Source: a bacterium (lineage in GTDB: Bacteria > Armatimonadota > Zipacnadia > Zipacnadales > Zipacnadaceae). From it: a stretch of DNA of 64,000 nucleotides. The translations under genes and the position numbers were made by a program. The notes under the pieces were generated by a model. It did not search any database, was not told the DNA's origin, and was given only the letters and a program-made list of their open reading frames with translations. The stretch covers positions 62,001 to 126,000 of the forward strand of contig JAUVXR010000004.1 of the NCBI GenBank assembly GCA_030603495.1. The letters run 5' to 3'. The stretch's first letter is position 1, and each line of letters starts with the position of its first letter. Of the stretch, positions 24,581 to 33,229 are shown piece after piece.

Positions 24581-25315
24581 TCATATCCCCAGACTCAGGC
24601 GCTGAATCATGCCCAGTGGTAGGCCGGCGGCCACCATCTGCTCCTGCGCTGCGGCGATATCGTAATCAATACGCAAAAGCTGGACCTGGCGCGCTTCGGT
24701 GTCGTAGATGGCAAAGGCGGCCTGGTGATTGCCGTCGCGCGGCTGGCCGACTGCCCCGGGATTGATCAGGTACTTGCATTCAGTGTCTACTGAACACGCC
24801 CCGCCGGCCGGATGCGAATGCTGCTCCGGCACTCCTCCGTCATCTTCCTGCACAAACCACTCGGCACAGTGAGTATGGCCGAAGAAGGCCAGTGGCCCAG
24901 ACATTGCCTGCAGGCTGGGCGCCGCATCGGGGGGCGAGATTATGTAGAAGTCAGGATCAGGAATCGAGCCGTGACAGAGAATGACATCGCTCAGCTCGGC
25001 GCTGGGGGCGAGGCCGGCTAGGAAATCCGTGTTGGTCTTACTGAGCTGCTGCCGGGTCCAGATCAGGCAAGCCCGGGCCTCGGGATTGAACCAGTCCTGC
25101 ATATCGGGCTCCAGCACTGCCTGCTCGTGGTTCCCGCGAATGCAGATCGCCCCGATGTCCTGGATTATCTCGCAGCATTCGTTAGGTGATGCCCCGTAAC
25201 CCACGATGTCACCCAGGCACAGGTAGGTATCAATCTCCACCTCGGCGAGTGCGGCGAGCACCTGCTCCAGGGCGGGAAGGTTACCGTGGATATCAGAGAT
25301 TAGGCCGTAGCGCAT
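24581..25315 (-). CDS. YfcE/MJ0936-type metallophosphoesterase
   Basis: About 244 residues from the ATG at 25315, which follows AGGAG; a longer frame upstream is not needed. MRYGLISDIHGNLPALEQVL (metal site 1: DxH), LCLGDIVGYGASPNECCEII (GD), ICIRGNHEQAV (GNH), LCHGS and FFGHTHCAEWF (GHTH) are the five blocks of calcineurin-like phosphoesterases of the protein-phosphatase-like branch, and LINPGAVGQPRDGN is a further family motif. It is soluble and lacks a signal peptide. Substrate (phosphodiester or phosphomonoester) is not determined. It lies upstream of and in the same direction as the BON gene, whose own promoter is between them. Confidence 0.85.
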   Translation of the reverse strand: MRYGLISDIHGNLPALEQVLAALAEVEIDTYLCLGDIVGYGASPNECCEIIQDIGAICIRGNHEQAVLEPDMQDWFNPEARACLIWTRQQLSKTNTDFLAGLAPSAELSDVILCHGSIPDPDFYIISPPDAAPSLQAMSGPLAFFGHTHCAEWFVQEDDGGVPEQHSHPAGGACSVDTECKYLINPGAVGQPRDGNHQAAFAIYDTEARQVQLLRIDYDIAAAQEQMVAAGLPLGMIQRLSLGI

Positions 25316-25487
25316 TCCCCACTCCTGTGGGCTACTCTGTTGCTTTCGTTCTGAACTTGATCGTCTGTGATATATTCGGTGTGCAACTTGAAGACCATTT
25401 CGCCGCTGTCGCAAGCATTCCTGCTAGGGCCCCGGAACCGTTGTGGAAATAACTAGCCGGGCCCACGAAACTTTTTCCGAAGAGGCC

Positions 25488-25516
25488 TTGACATGCCGGT
25501 TGCTTTACTGTATACT
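25488..25516 (+). promoter_or_regulatory. Strong promoter of the PEP-CTERM gene
   Basis: TTGACA (25488-25493), 17-base spacer, TATACT (25511-25516), about 69 bases before the GTG start at 25585. Confidence 0.8.
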
Positions 25517-25584
25517 TTAGCTGTAGGTTTGTCGTTCTCAAACTCAGATAGCAAACGACACCCGGCTTCCGGGGGGAGGTCCTC

Positions 25585-26223
25585 GTGTCCAAAAGAATAT
25601 TGTTGTGTGCTGTCGTACTCATGGTTGTAGCATGCGGCATAGCATTGGCCGACACCACACCCGTATATCCTTCTTCGCCTGCCGACACCACGTGCACGGG
25701 CACGTACAGCCTGGCGAACGACGAGTGGACCTATACTCTGACGCTTGACGAGTGGGCAGTCACGGATTTTTACGTATTCCTCGGCCCCAACGTGGAGAGC
25801 TTTGACTGGCTTGCGGACATAAGCAATGACGGCGGCTGGACAAATCCCACGACACTCGACACGGTCACTGACACCGGGGTGTGGGGTGCCAACGACTGGG
25901 ACGGGCTGAAGTACCTGCACTGGACGGCATCGGGCAGTGACACTACAGTGATCTTTAAGTTCAGCGACGCGCACTATGATCTCGGCGGCGGTCACTATGT
26001 GGACCTGATAAACCACCCCGGCCCTCTGCTGTTCGACCCGATAAGCAATGCCAATGCGTGGTCCACCGGCTGGACGGACTGGGACGGCGTATGGGAGGAT
26101 TACACCTCGTATGCCGGTAGCGACACGGTTGCTAACGCGATTACGCCCGAGCCGACGACGATGGCATTGTTTGGATTGGGCTTGCTGGGCCTGGCCAGGA
26201 GAGTACGCCGGCGAGTAACGTAG
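25585..26223 (+). CDS. Secreted PEP-CTERM protein
   Basis: A 212-residue protein with GTG start behind GGGGGAGG. It has a signal peptide (MSKRILLCAVVLMVVACGIA), a Trp- and Asp-rich beta domain, and the end ITPEPTTMALFGLGLLGLAR followed by RVRRR. That is a PEP-CTERM sorting signal: Pro-Glu-Pro, a transmembrane stretch and an arginine-rich tail, which exosortase removes in exopolysaccharide producers. No exosortase or EPS cluster is in view. The promoter is strong and a textbook terminator follows the stop, so it is a highly expressed single-gene unit. The domain is not one I recognise. Confidence 0.85.
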   Translation: MSKRILLCAVVLMVVACGIALADTTPVYPSSPADTTCTGTYSLANDEWTYTLTLDEWAVTDFYVFLGPNVESFDWLADISNDGGWTNPTTLDTVTDTGVWGANDWDGLKYLHWTASGSDTTVIFKFSDAHYDLGGGHYVDLINHPGPLLFDPISNANAWSTGWTDWDGVWEDYTSYAGSDTVANAITPEPTTMALFGLGLLGLARRVRRRVT

Positions 26224-26252
26224 TCAACTTCTGGGAAAAGGTGGACCACGAT

Positions 26253-26287
26253 GGGGCCGGGAGCCCAACGGCGACCCGGCCCCTTTT
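26253..26287 (+). terminator. Rho-independent terminator after the PEP-CTERM gene
   Basis: GGGGCCGGG (26253-26261) pairs with CCCGGCCCC (26275-26283), followed by TTTT. Confidence 0.9.
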
Positions 26288-26463
26288 GGGCTAGCTGGTG
26301 TGCTTGGCACAGAGTGGGTTGTTGTGGCGATGTGCAAGAATTCCTGGGTGGGGAAGGAGGGGAGAGACAGGCGGGTTCGGTATGCGGTTAAGCTTGACGT
26401 GTAATCCCCGTAGCAAATGGGTAAAAGGAGAATAACAAGAGCGTCAAGAAGGGAGAACATGAG

Positions 26464-27159
26464 ATGATAGCTCCCCAGAGGCAGTCTAAGGTCGGCTTCA
26501 CTTTGATCGAGCTGCTGGTAGTCATTGCCATCATTGCTATTCTGGCGGCTATCCTGTTCCCGGTTTTCGCCCGGGCCAAAGCCAAAGCCCAGCAGACTCG
26601 CTGCCTAGCGAATATCAAGAACATTGCCATGGCCTTCCAGATCTACGCCACCGACCACGATGAGACGCTGCCCGATGTCCGGTGCGGCACCTACGGCTGG
26701 GATCATTCAGTGCCAAAAAAGGCATTCATGAGCCAGTTGGTCAGCAAGCTGCTCCCTTATACCAAGAGCACCCAGATCTGGTACTGTGACATGGATCCCT
26801 GGGGCTCACAGCCCTCCGCGGACAATCCCGCCGCAGACGGCGTAGTGAGCTACAGCTATTGTGTTCAGTGGAAGACCATATGTGATGATGAGGTAGAAAT
26901 GGACTGGGTCGAGGACCCGGTGGGCCCCGGATACGGGGAATTCGGCGACATCTTCATCGGCCGGCAGGCGAGCAAGCAGTGCCTGATGATTGACAACGGT
27001 TTGCCCGCTATCCCTAGTAACGATCTTAGTCAGTACGAGACCCCGCACGGCGATATGAGCAATGTCGCTTTCTGGGATGGTCATGCCCAGGCATATCCCA
27101 AGGCTCAGTTCGGCAGTATCCATCCCCCGCTGATCCGGCCCAGTGCTACCTGTCCCTAG
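26464..27159 (+). CDS. Type II secretion/pilin-like prepilin with H-x9-DG-type C-terminus
   Basis: A 231-residue protein. GFTLIELLVVIAIIAILAAI begins after a basic leader (MIAPQRQSKV), giving a type IV prepilin cleavage site and the Glu5. The continuation ILFPVFARAKAKAQQTRC and the NIKNIAMAFQIYATDHDETL segment are typical of the large DUF1559-like pseudopilin families of Planctomycetes and Armatimonadota. Near the C-terminus VAFWDGHAQAYPKA is the WDGH signature. GGGAGAACATGAG precedes the ATG. No secretion machine genes are next to it; in these phyla such pilins are scattered. A terminator follows. Probably processed by a prepilin peptidase and placed in the envelope. Confidence 0.9.
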   Translation: MIAPQRQSKVGFTLIELLVVIAIIAILAAILFPVFARAKAKAQQTRCLANIKNIAMAFQIYATDHDETLPDVRCGTYGWDHSVPKKAFMSQLVSKLLPYTKSTQIWYCDMDPWGSQPSADNPAADGVVSYSYCVQWKTICDDEVEMDWVEDPVGPGYGEFGDIFIGRQASKQCLMIDNGLPAIPSNDLSQYETPHGDMSNVAFWDGHAQAYPKAQFGSIHPPLIRPSATCP

Positions 27160-27212
27160 TCCTTGCACCGCGGCCAGCCGCCAAAAACCACAGTCAACTG
27201 ACAGGCAGCCAT

Positions 27213-27245
27213 CAGCCGCCCCTCACTTTGGGGGCGGCTGTTGTA
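27213..27245 (+). terminator. Terminator after the prepilin gene
   Basis: CAGCCGCCCC (27213-27222) pairs with GGGGCGGCTG (27231-27240), then TTGT. The stem is strong, the T tract short. Confidence 0.75.
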
Positions 27246-27340
27246 TGATAAGCGCCACGTATTCCCCCCGATACGCAGGTCAGCGACTCACCTCTGTCGA
27301 ATACTGTTACGGCTGCAATACTCGCGGACGCTTCGCAGGA

Positions 27341-28732
27341 ATGAGTGGAGTGACCACGTCCCCGGACCAGCAGATAGCCACTTACCAGGCGGCCTGCGCC
27401 TACCTCGATTCGTTCATTAACTACGAACGAACCGGCTTCCGCCGAGGTTTCGCTGAGGCGATGCGGTTCAACACCATCGAAGCCTTGCTCGATCTGCTCG
27501 GGCAGCCCCAGGATAGTTGCCCTGCTATCCATATCGCTGGTACGAAGGGGAAGGGTTCAGTGGCGGTGATGATGGAGGCAGCTCTGCGCCGGGCCGGCTA
27601 CACCACCGGCTTATACACTTCTCCCCACCTGGTCACCGTCCGTGAGCGCATCCGCATCAACGGTCAGAAGATAACTCGGGCCCAAATGGTCAACATTACG
27701 GAGATGCTGCGCCAGGCAGTGGTCGAACTCGATTCGCGCAGCGACCTGAGAAGGCCAACGTTCTTTGAGGTCTATACAGCCTTGGGGTTTATGGCCTTTG
27801 CCGATGCGGGTGTGGACGTGGCCATAATCGAGACGGGGTTAGGCGGGCGGCTCGACGCCACCAATATCATCACTCCTCTGGCTTCGGTGATCACCAGCGT
27901 AGACTTTGATCACACAGAGATTTTGGGCAGTGAGCTGACGCAGATTGCCCGGGAGAAAGCTGGCATAATCAAGTCAGACGTCCCGGTGGTTAGCGCTTGC
28001 CAGGCTCGGGAGGTCGGCCACATAATCGCTACTGTTGCCCAACAGCTTGGAGCACCGTTGATAGAGCCGCCCATTGTTGCCGAGTTTGGCCAAGTCCAGC
28101 CGCTGGCCCGGCCGGCTTCGCGTGACGAGCTTGTCCAGCCCCAACAGAGCTTCGCCCTGGCGCTCGATTCCGGCCTGCTGTGGATCGAAACCGGCCTGCT
28201 GGGGCAGCACCAAGCCTACAACTGCGCAGTGGCCTATGGGGCTCTGGCGGCGCTGGCTGACCAGGGCTTTGTGGTGACCGACGAGGATTTTGCCCAGGGC
28301 TTGGCCGGGGTAGAATGGCCCGCACGCCTGCAAGTAGTGGAAGCTTGTCCATGGTTGATCCTGGACTGTGCACACAACCCGGCTTCGCTGCGCGCACTGG
28401 TATCTGTTTTGCCGCGGCATCTGAACTATGACAGGCTCACTGTAGTCTTGGGCATATCCGCCGAGAAAGATGCGGCCCGGATCGTCCGGATTCTGTGCCC
28501 AGCGGCTGACCAGATTGTAGTCACGGCAGCGGACAACCCCCGCGCCCTAAGTGTGGCGGGCCTTCGGGCCGTAGTCGAAAAGCACTGGACCGGTCCTGTG
28601 CAGGTAGCACCCACCGTGCCCGAGGCGGTGGCGTTGGGCCGGCGGATCGCTGGCAGCAGCGACGCGCTCTGTGTAACCGGCTCATTCTTCGTAGTGGGTG
28701 AAGCAATGGAACACCTGGGGCTGGAGCCGTGA
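27341..28732 (+). CDS. folC: Bifunctional folylpolyglutamate/dihydrofolate synthase
   Basis: About 463 residues from the ATG at 27341 (weak GCAGGA site); an in-frame start at 27143 would lie within the preceding terminator. HIAGTKGKGSVAVMMEAALR is the Mur-ligase-like P-loop, TGLYTSPHLVTVRERIRING is the FolC signature, and ETGLGGRLDATNIITPLASV with SVDFDHTEILGSELTQIARE complete the central domain. LDCAHNPASLRALV is the C-terminal domain motif. It adds glutamate to dihydropteroate or folate. It lies alone between the prepilin and a secreted protein gene. Confidence 0.94.
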   Translation: MSGVTTSPDQQIATYQAACAYLDSFINYERTGFRRGFAEAMRFNTIEALLDLLGQPQDSCPAIHIAGTKGKGSVAVMMEAALRRAGYTTGLYTSPHLVTVRERIRINGQKITRAQMVNITEMLRQAVVELDSRSDLRRPTFFEVYTALGFMAFADAGVDVAIIETGLGGRLDATNIITPLASVITSVDFDHTEILGSELTQIAREKAGIIKSDVPVVSACQAREVGHIIATVAQQLGAPLIEPPIVAEFGQVQPLARPASRDELVQPQQSFALALDSGLLWIETGLLGQHQAYNCAVAYGALAALADQGFVVTDEDFAQGLAGVEWPARLQVVEACPWLILDCAHNPASLRALVSVLPRHLNYDRLTVVLGISAEKDAARIVRILCPAADQIVVTAADNPRALSVAGLRAVVEKHWTGPVQVAPTVPEAVALGRRIAGSSDALCVTGSFFVVGEAMEHLGLEP

Positions 28733-28872
28733 CTGCCCCCGCGGGCTGTGCCAAGCCTCTGCGGACGGGTCTTTGGCCCAATTATTGCGAGCAGGAGTGG
28801 TGATGATTGGCGAGGAATCCTATCGTGGACACCTACTTGTCTCGACCTGAAGCGAAGGAGATGGTGGCGACT

Positions 28873-30546
28873 ATGGCGAGCCGAAGCGTGCTGATAGTGG
28901 TGCTGCTGTTTTCGCTGAGTTGGGCCTCGGCCCAGGCGCCGAGTGTCGCTGAGCAGTTCACCGCTCAGGAGCTTTATCAGCAGATTGGCGTGCTGGAAAC
29001 TGCGGGTATCCTCCAGTTAAGTGCCGAGCAGATTGCTGGGTATCTGTCTCTTCTCCGGCAGGTGAATGAGAACCATGAACAGGTGCTGGCCAGCGCCGAC
29101 CAGGCATGGGAGCAATACAGCACAATAATTGAGCAGGCAATCGCTGCCGGAATTGCTGGGCAGCCGGCGCCGATCGAAGTCAGCCAGAGCGTCCTGCTGG
29201 CGACCACTAACTTCGCCCAACAGCGCGACGCGTTTTACCGCTATCTGCAGAGTTCGGCCTCTCAGTTTATGGCCTACCTCACGAGTGAGCAGCGTCAGCT
29301 TATAGAAGATGCCGCAACCCCGCAGAGGCGGGCAGAGATGGCGCGCCAGTTGGAGGGTGCGGCGAGCGTAGCCGAATACATTGTGCGGGTGCTCGATGCT
29401 CAGCGCGAGTTGATGCCGGACGAGTACGAACTGGTCCGCATCCCCCAGGCTGAGCAGACTGCAGCGAAGATCGTCGGCCCACGCTCGCGCGAGTTCGCCA
29501 ATCTCGCCGACCGGGTGCTCGGGCTGACTGATACGGTATTCGGCTGGTCCCAGGAGCAGTACGTCCAGCAGTATCCTGGGCTGGAGCAGCAGGTGTCTGA
29601 ATATCTGCAACTGCCCCCTGCACCCGCGGCAGCGCCACTCACTTACCAGAAGCTGCTCGACTTATTGTCTAGCCCCTTTACGGTGCCACTGCTGCAGCGA
29701 GTCGCTGCTCTACCCACCACCGATCCCCTGCCCTCGGGCACGCGCGTTGTCGACGAGCTGCCCTTACCTCAGGCTATCGCCGGGCTGCGTTTGCTGGAGT
29801 TGCTCAATAGGCTTCAGGTAACCCCGCGCCAACTGGCTGCGCTGGTGCCCGTAGTTCAGCAGATCAAGGTCCTCGCTGAGCCCCTGCGGCATCCTCTCGG
29901 CAGCCAGGGGGAAGGGCTCATCGCTGATATGGTCCAGGCTCGGGACTTGCTGCTGGCCACTGGCCAGCTGTCGCCCGAATGGGCGCAGTTCGAGGCCGCA
30001 GTTGAGGAGGGGCAGCAGGAGGCTAGGTTGCGCATCGCCGTGCAACTGGAGCAGGTAGCCGGCATAATGTCGCCCGCGCAGAACGATTTGATTGACTGGC
30101 GCCCTCCCGCGGACGTCCTGGCGGCTGACATTGACCGGCTAGGGCGAGCGCAGCGTCGGCTCTTGGCGGAGATGCGCCATACGGTCAGTGTGCTGGAGCG
30201 ACTGCGCTTCCGGCAGATGCAGCTCTATCAACGCACGCGCATTGTCGAGCTCAATCAGCTGCTGGAGCGGTACGGTATCAGTGAGCATTCTCCCCGGTAT
30301 CGAGAATACCGCAGTTTCGGCATTGACATCCTTAACCGTATGAGAATGACACAGCGGGAGGATTGGCAGCGGCAGAAGGTCTTGCTGGCACTGGAGTTTC
30401 TGCGCGGCGTCGGGGCTGTCGAAGAACTGGCAGGACGGCCGACGACGGCTAAGCCGGTGACCTGGGAGGATATGTATGCGGCCTTCACCGACCCCCAGGC
30501 CGGACAGATTGTTCAGCAGATGCTGGCGGCTCGTTCCAGCCGTTAG
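28873..30546 (+). CDS. Hypothetical secreted, mostly helical protein
   Basis: About 557 residues. I choose the ATG at 28873; AAGGAG (28855-28860) is 12 bases upstream, and ATG at 28861 or a GTG at 28864 are alternatives. A signal peptide (MASRSVLIVVLLFSLSWASA) ends at an AQA site. The rest is long helices rich in Gln, Leu, Ala and Glu, without cysteines or repeats I can name (for example LQLSAEQIAGYLSLLRQVNE). It resembles no family I know, and a similar style of Gln-rich secreted helical protein with no domain is common in this phylum. No operon partner other than pyrE 56 bases downstream. Confidence 0.5.
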   Translation: MASRSVLIVVLLFSLSWASAQAPSVAEQFTAQELYQQIGVLETAGILQLSAEQIAGYLSLLRQVNENHEQVLASADQAWEQYSTIIEQAIAAGIAGQPAPIEVSQSVLLATTNFAQQRDAFYRYLQSSASQFMAYLTSEQRQLIEDAATPQRRAEMARQLEGAASVAEYIVRVLDAQRELMPDEYELVRIPQAEQTAAKIVGPRSREFANLADRVLGLTDTVFGWSQEQYVQQYPGLEQQVSEYLQLPPAPAAAPLTYQKLLDLLSSPFTVPLLQRVAALPTTDPLPSGTRVVDELPLPQAIAGLRLLELLNRLQVTPRQLAALVPVVQQIKVLAEPLRHPLGSQGEGLIADMVQARDLLLATGQLSPEWAQFEAAVEEGQQEARLRIAVQLEQVAGIMSPAQNDLIDWRPPADVLAADIDRLGRAQRRLLAEMRHTVSVLERLRFRQMQLYQRTRIVELNQLLERYGISEHSPRYREYRSFGIDILNRMRMTQREDWQRQKVLLALEFLRGVGAVEELAGRPTTAKPVTWEDMYAAFTDPQAGQIVQQMLAARSSR

Positions 30547-30602
30547 TAGCAGCGCCAGGCGGCCAGCTATGCCCTCGGCTAGCACGCTACAGGAGGCCAG
30601 GA

Positions 30603-31175
30603 TTGAACTCACAGACTGAAGAGCACAGAGCCAAGCTAGCCCAGCTCATCAAGGCGAGGGCACTTCGCTTCGGGGACTTTACGCTAGCCTCGGGGCAGAA
30701 GAGCGACTACTACATTGATGGCAAACAGATCTCGCTCAGCGGCGAGGGCCTCTACCTACTGGCTGGTCTGATCCTGGACACCTTGGCCCCGGAAGTGGAA
30801 GCGGTGGGAGGGATGGCCATCGGGGCCGACCCCATCGCCGGGGCAGTTGTCGCTCTGGCGGTGGGACGGGGGCGCAAGCTGGATGCATTCATTGTGCGCA
30901 AGGAGCATAAAGAGCGCGGTACCCGCCAGCAGGTCGAGGGCCCGCTGGGCCCCGGCGTGAAGGTTGCGATGCTGGAGGATGTTATCACCACGGGCGGGTC
31001 CACACTACGTGCCATCGAGGCACTGCAGCGCGAGTATGACGCTGAGGTGGTGAGCGTAGTTGCTATGGTTGACCGGCTACAAGGAGCTGGGGAGAACCTC
31101 GCGGCTGCGGGCTACCAGCTCACTGCCCTGTTTGATATCACGGAGCTGGGGGTGAGACCAGACTCCCCCGCGTAG
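30603..31175 (+). CDS. pyrE: Orotate phosphoribosyltransferase
   Basis: A 190-residue protein with a TTG start behind AGGAGG. FTLASGQKSDYYIDGKQISL is the family start, RKEHKERGTRQQVEGPL holds the flexible catalytic loop, and VAMLEDVITTGGSTLRAIEA is the PRPP-binding motif. It joins orotate with PRPP to give OMP in pyrimidine synthesis. It follows the secreted-protein gene by 56 bases and may be read with it. No other pyr genes are in view. Confidence 0.93.
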   Translation: MNSQTEEHRAKLAQLIKARALRFGDFTLASGQKSDYYIDGKQISLSGEGLYLLAGLILDTLAPEVEAVGGMAIGADPIAGAVVALAVGRGRKLDAFIVRKEHKERGTRQQVEGPLGPGVKVAMLEDVITTGGSTLRAIEALQREYDAEVVSVVAMVDRLQGAGENLAAAGYQLTALFDITELGVRPDSPA

Positions 31176-31297
31176 CGCCGCCGCAGACAAGGGCTTGTGG
31201 TGCGCGAATTGCTGTGACCAAGGGCCAAGCCTGCTGCGTGGTGCCCCGCGCTTGAAGGGGGCAATGTCACCCGTCGGAAAGAATGAGAAAATAGCCC

Positions 31298-31326
31298 TTG
31301 ACAAATTGACGATTTTATGATATCTT
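31298..31326 (+). promoter_or_regulatory. Promoter upstream of a membrane protein gene
   Basis: TTGACA (31298-31303), 17-base spacer, TATCTT (31321-31326). Confidence 0.7.
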
Positions 31327-31391
31327 TCGCACGTTTGTGATACTTCTGCCCAATCGTCATATCTTCGCCACACCTTTCGGGGTGATCTAGG

Positions 31392-32030
31392 TTGGCAAGC
31401 CCGACTGAGCCTGAAGCGTACTCACGAGCCAAGGCATCGCCGACTACAGGAGCAGATTTACCTAGCTCTGAGGAGCGCACTGGAACAGTGCACGAGCTGG
31501 TTCGGCCCCGTCATCCCCTGTTACGTTTACTCCCCTATTTGATTGCTTCTCTGCTTATCAACGGCTCCGTCGTGCTCTTGCTGGCTCACCTGACGCCGGA
31601 TTCCGCGCTGCTACTAATAAGGTTCCCGGGCGTGTTGATGGGAATATCGTGGGGTTGGGCCGGTCTGGTGCTATGTGTCTTCGTCGGCATTGTGATGGGC
31701 CTGCCGGTTGTTGCTTTTCAGGGCGCTTACGTTGCCCTAAAGCTATCCCAGATTGCCCAGGGCGCTGACTTCCACGAAACGCTGGGCAACCGCACAGCCG
31801 AGGCGATCCTCATTTTTCCTTGGTTTGTCGCCGCCGCCGTCGGCTACGTGTTCGGCTACTTCTGGGTCTTCCCGCCGCTGGGCGGACCACTGATTGCCGC
31901 CAACATCCTGTGGGTGCGTCTGCTGCTATATCGTCAGCACCTGTGGATCTACGCGTACGAGAAGGCCTACTTGCAGCAACAGCAGGAGATGTCCCATCAG
32001 GTCAATGGCGCCAACCGCTCCTTGGCTTGA
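31392..32030 (+). CDS. Hypothetical multi-pass membrane protein
   Basis: About 212 residues with TTG as the likely start. A charged N-terminal region (MASPTEPEAYSRAKASPTTG) is followed by at least four membrane segments: PYLIASLLINGSVVLLLAHL, WGWAGLVLCVFVGIVMGLPV, LIFPWFVAAAVGYVFGYFWV and a last one near IAANILWVRLLL. The tail is cytoplasmic and Gln-rich (YEKAYLQQQQEMSHQ). No transporter or enzyme motif is seen. It has its own promoter and ends convergent with csaB. Function unknown. Confidence 0.55.
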   Translation: MASPTEPEAYSRAKASPTTGADLPSSEERTGTVHELVRPRHPLLRLLPYLIASLLINGSVVLLLAHLTPDSALLLIRFPGVLMGISWGWAGLVLCVFVGIVMGLPVVAFQGAYVALKLSQIAQGADFHETLGNRTAEAILIFPWFVAAAVGYVFGYFWVFPPLGGPLIAANILWVRLLLYRQHLWIYAYEKAYLQQQQEMSHQVNGANRSLA

Positions 32031-32123
32031 GCGGCGCGCTGGAGCCTCTCACCCGGCAGCTATTCGTGACTACGAATAGCTATTCGCCTCCTTCCCCCCG
32101 ACATCTGCCCGCCAGTAGGCGCG

Positions 32124-33221
32124 TTATCCTCTGCGTCGCAGGGATGCCAATACGTCAGCCAGGATGTCGAAATTGTCAGCCGCAGCCTGGCAGAGGCGTT
32201 GAGCAGCGTCGCGGCGGCGGGAGGCTTGTTGGGTGCGGGTCTCCCAGAGCTTCTGCACTTCGCGCACCAGTCTGTCGCTGGAGAGATCAGGCAGCTGGAT
32301 CATCGGCTGGCGGGCGCGGGCAGCGAAGGCTGCCACTTTCGGATCATAGGCGAGCGCGACGGCGGGGACCTGGGCAGCTGCGGCGAAGATCAGGCCGTGC
32401 AAGCGCATAGAGATGAGCAATTCAAGCCTGGATACTATCCCCAGCATCTCACGGGGCTCGGGCGTTGGGTCGAGTATTGCCACGTGTGTGCCCGTCTCCT
32501 CGGCGAGGCGCCGGGTCAAGCCTGAGTCCTGCTCAGGCTGGAACGGGATTAGGACCACTTGCGCCGCCAGCGACTCGCCCAGGTACTGCACCAGTGTCGC
32601 TGCCGGCGGCACTATCTCGACCCCGGGCCAGCTCCGCACGGCGATCCCGATCAGCGGCTGCGCGCAACTGAGGCCATAGTTAGCCAGCAGCTCCTGGATG
32701 CGTGCGTCTTGGGCAGGCTCGAGCAGCAACGCTGGGTCGGCGGTTACCTCACAGGGCGGCGTGGTTACTCCCAGATTGGCCAGAAGTTGGGCTGATTGCT
32801 CGTCGCGCACGGTTATTGCTGCGGCGTGACGGAAGCACCGGGCTGTCGCCCAGCGGGTCAAGCTATGCCGCAGCGGCCCTAGCCCGTGGGCGAATATCAC
32901 ATAGGGTGTGCCGGCCAGACGCGCCAGGCGCAAGAGCCCCAGGTAGTAGAGCGGCGAGAGTGCACTGGTTGCATCCTGGATCAGTCCGCCTCCGCCGGAG
33001 ACGAGTAGGTCCGCACTGCGTAGCGCGCGCCAGACCGCCGGAAGCGACCAGCGGGGCACCGCCTCAACGCCGTATTGACTCGTGGTTGCCTCTGGCGTGC
33101 GGGACAGGACAGTTAGCTGTACCTCCGGGTGGCGCCGATGCAGCTCGGCAGTCATCGCAGCGAGAATGGCCTCGTCCCCGAGGTTGCCATATCCGTAGTA
33201 TCCCGAGAGCACTAGCCGCAT
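32124..33221 (-). CDS. csaB: Polysaccharide pyruvyl transferase CsaB
   Basis: About 365 residues from the ATG at 33221. MRLVLSGYYGYGNLGDEAIL, then LLVSGGGGLIQDATSALSPL, VIFAHGLGPL and ISMRLHGLIFAAAAQVPAVA are the CsaB hallmarks of the pyruvyltransferase (PS_pyruv_trans) superfamily. In bacteria with S-layers, CsaB adds pyruvate to a secondary cell-wall polymer that anchors SLH-domain proteins. It follows the DUF5693 gene by 8 bases, a pairing common in Firmicutes and relatives. In a diderm cell it may anchor an outer-membrane-bound or periplasmic SLH protein; none is in view. Confidence 0.9.
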   Translation of the reverse strand: MRLVLSGYYGYGNLGDEAILAAMTAELHRRHPEVQLTVLSRTPEATTSQYGVEAVPRWSLPAVWRALRSADLLVSGGGGLIQDATSALSPLYYLGLLRLARLAGTPYVIFAHGLGPLRHSLTRWATARCFRHAAAITVRDEQSAQLLANLGVTTPPCEVTADPALLLEPAQDARIQELLANYGLSCAQPLIGIAVRSWPGVEIVPPAATLVQYLGESLAAQVVLIPFQPEQDSGLTRRLAEETGTHVAILDPTPEPREMLGIVSRLELLISMRLHGLIFAAAAQVPAVALAYDPKVAAFAARARQPMIQLPDLSSDRLVREVQKLWETRTQQASRRRDAAQRLCQAAADNFDILADVLASLRRRG

Positions 33222-33229
33222 AAGAGCCC

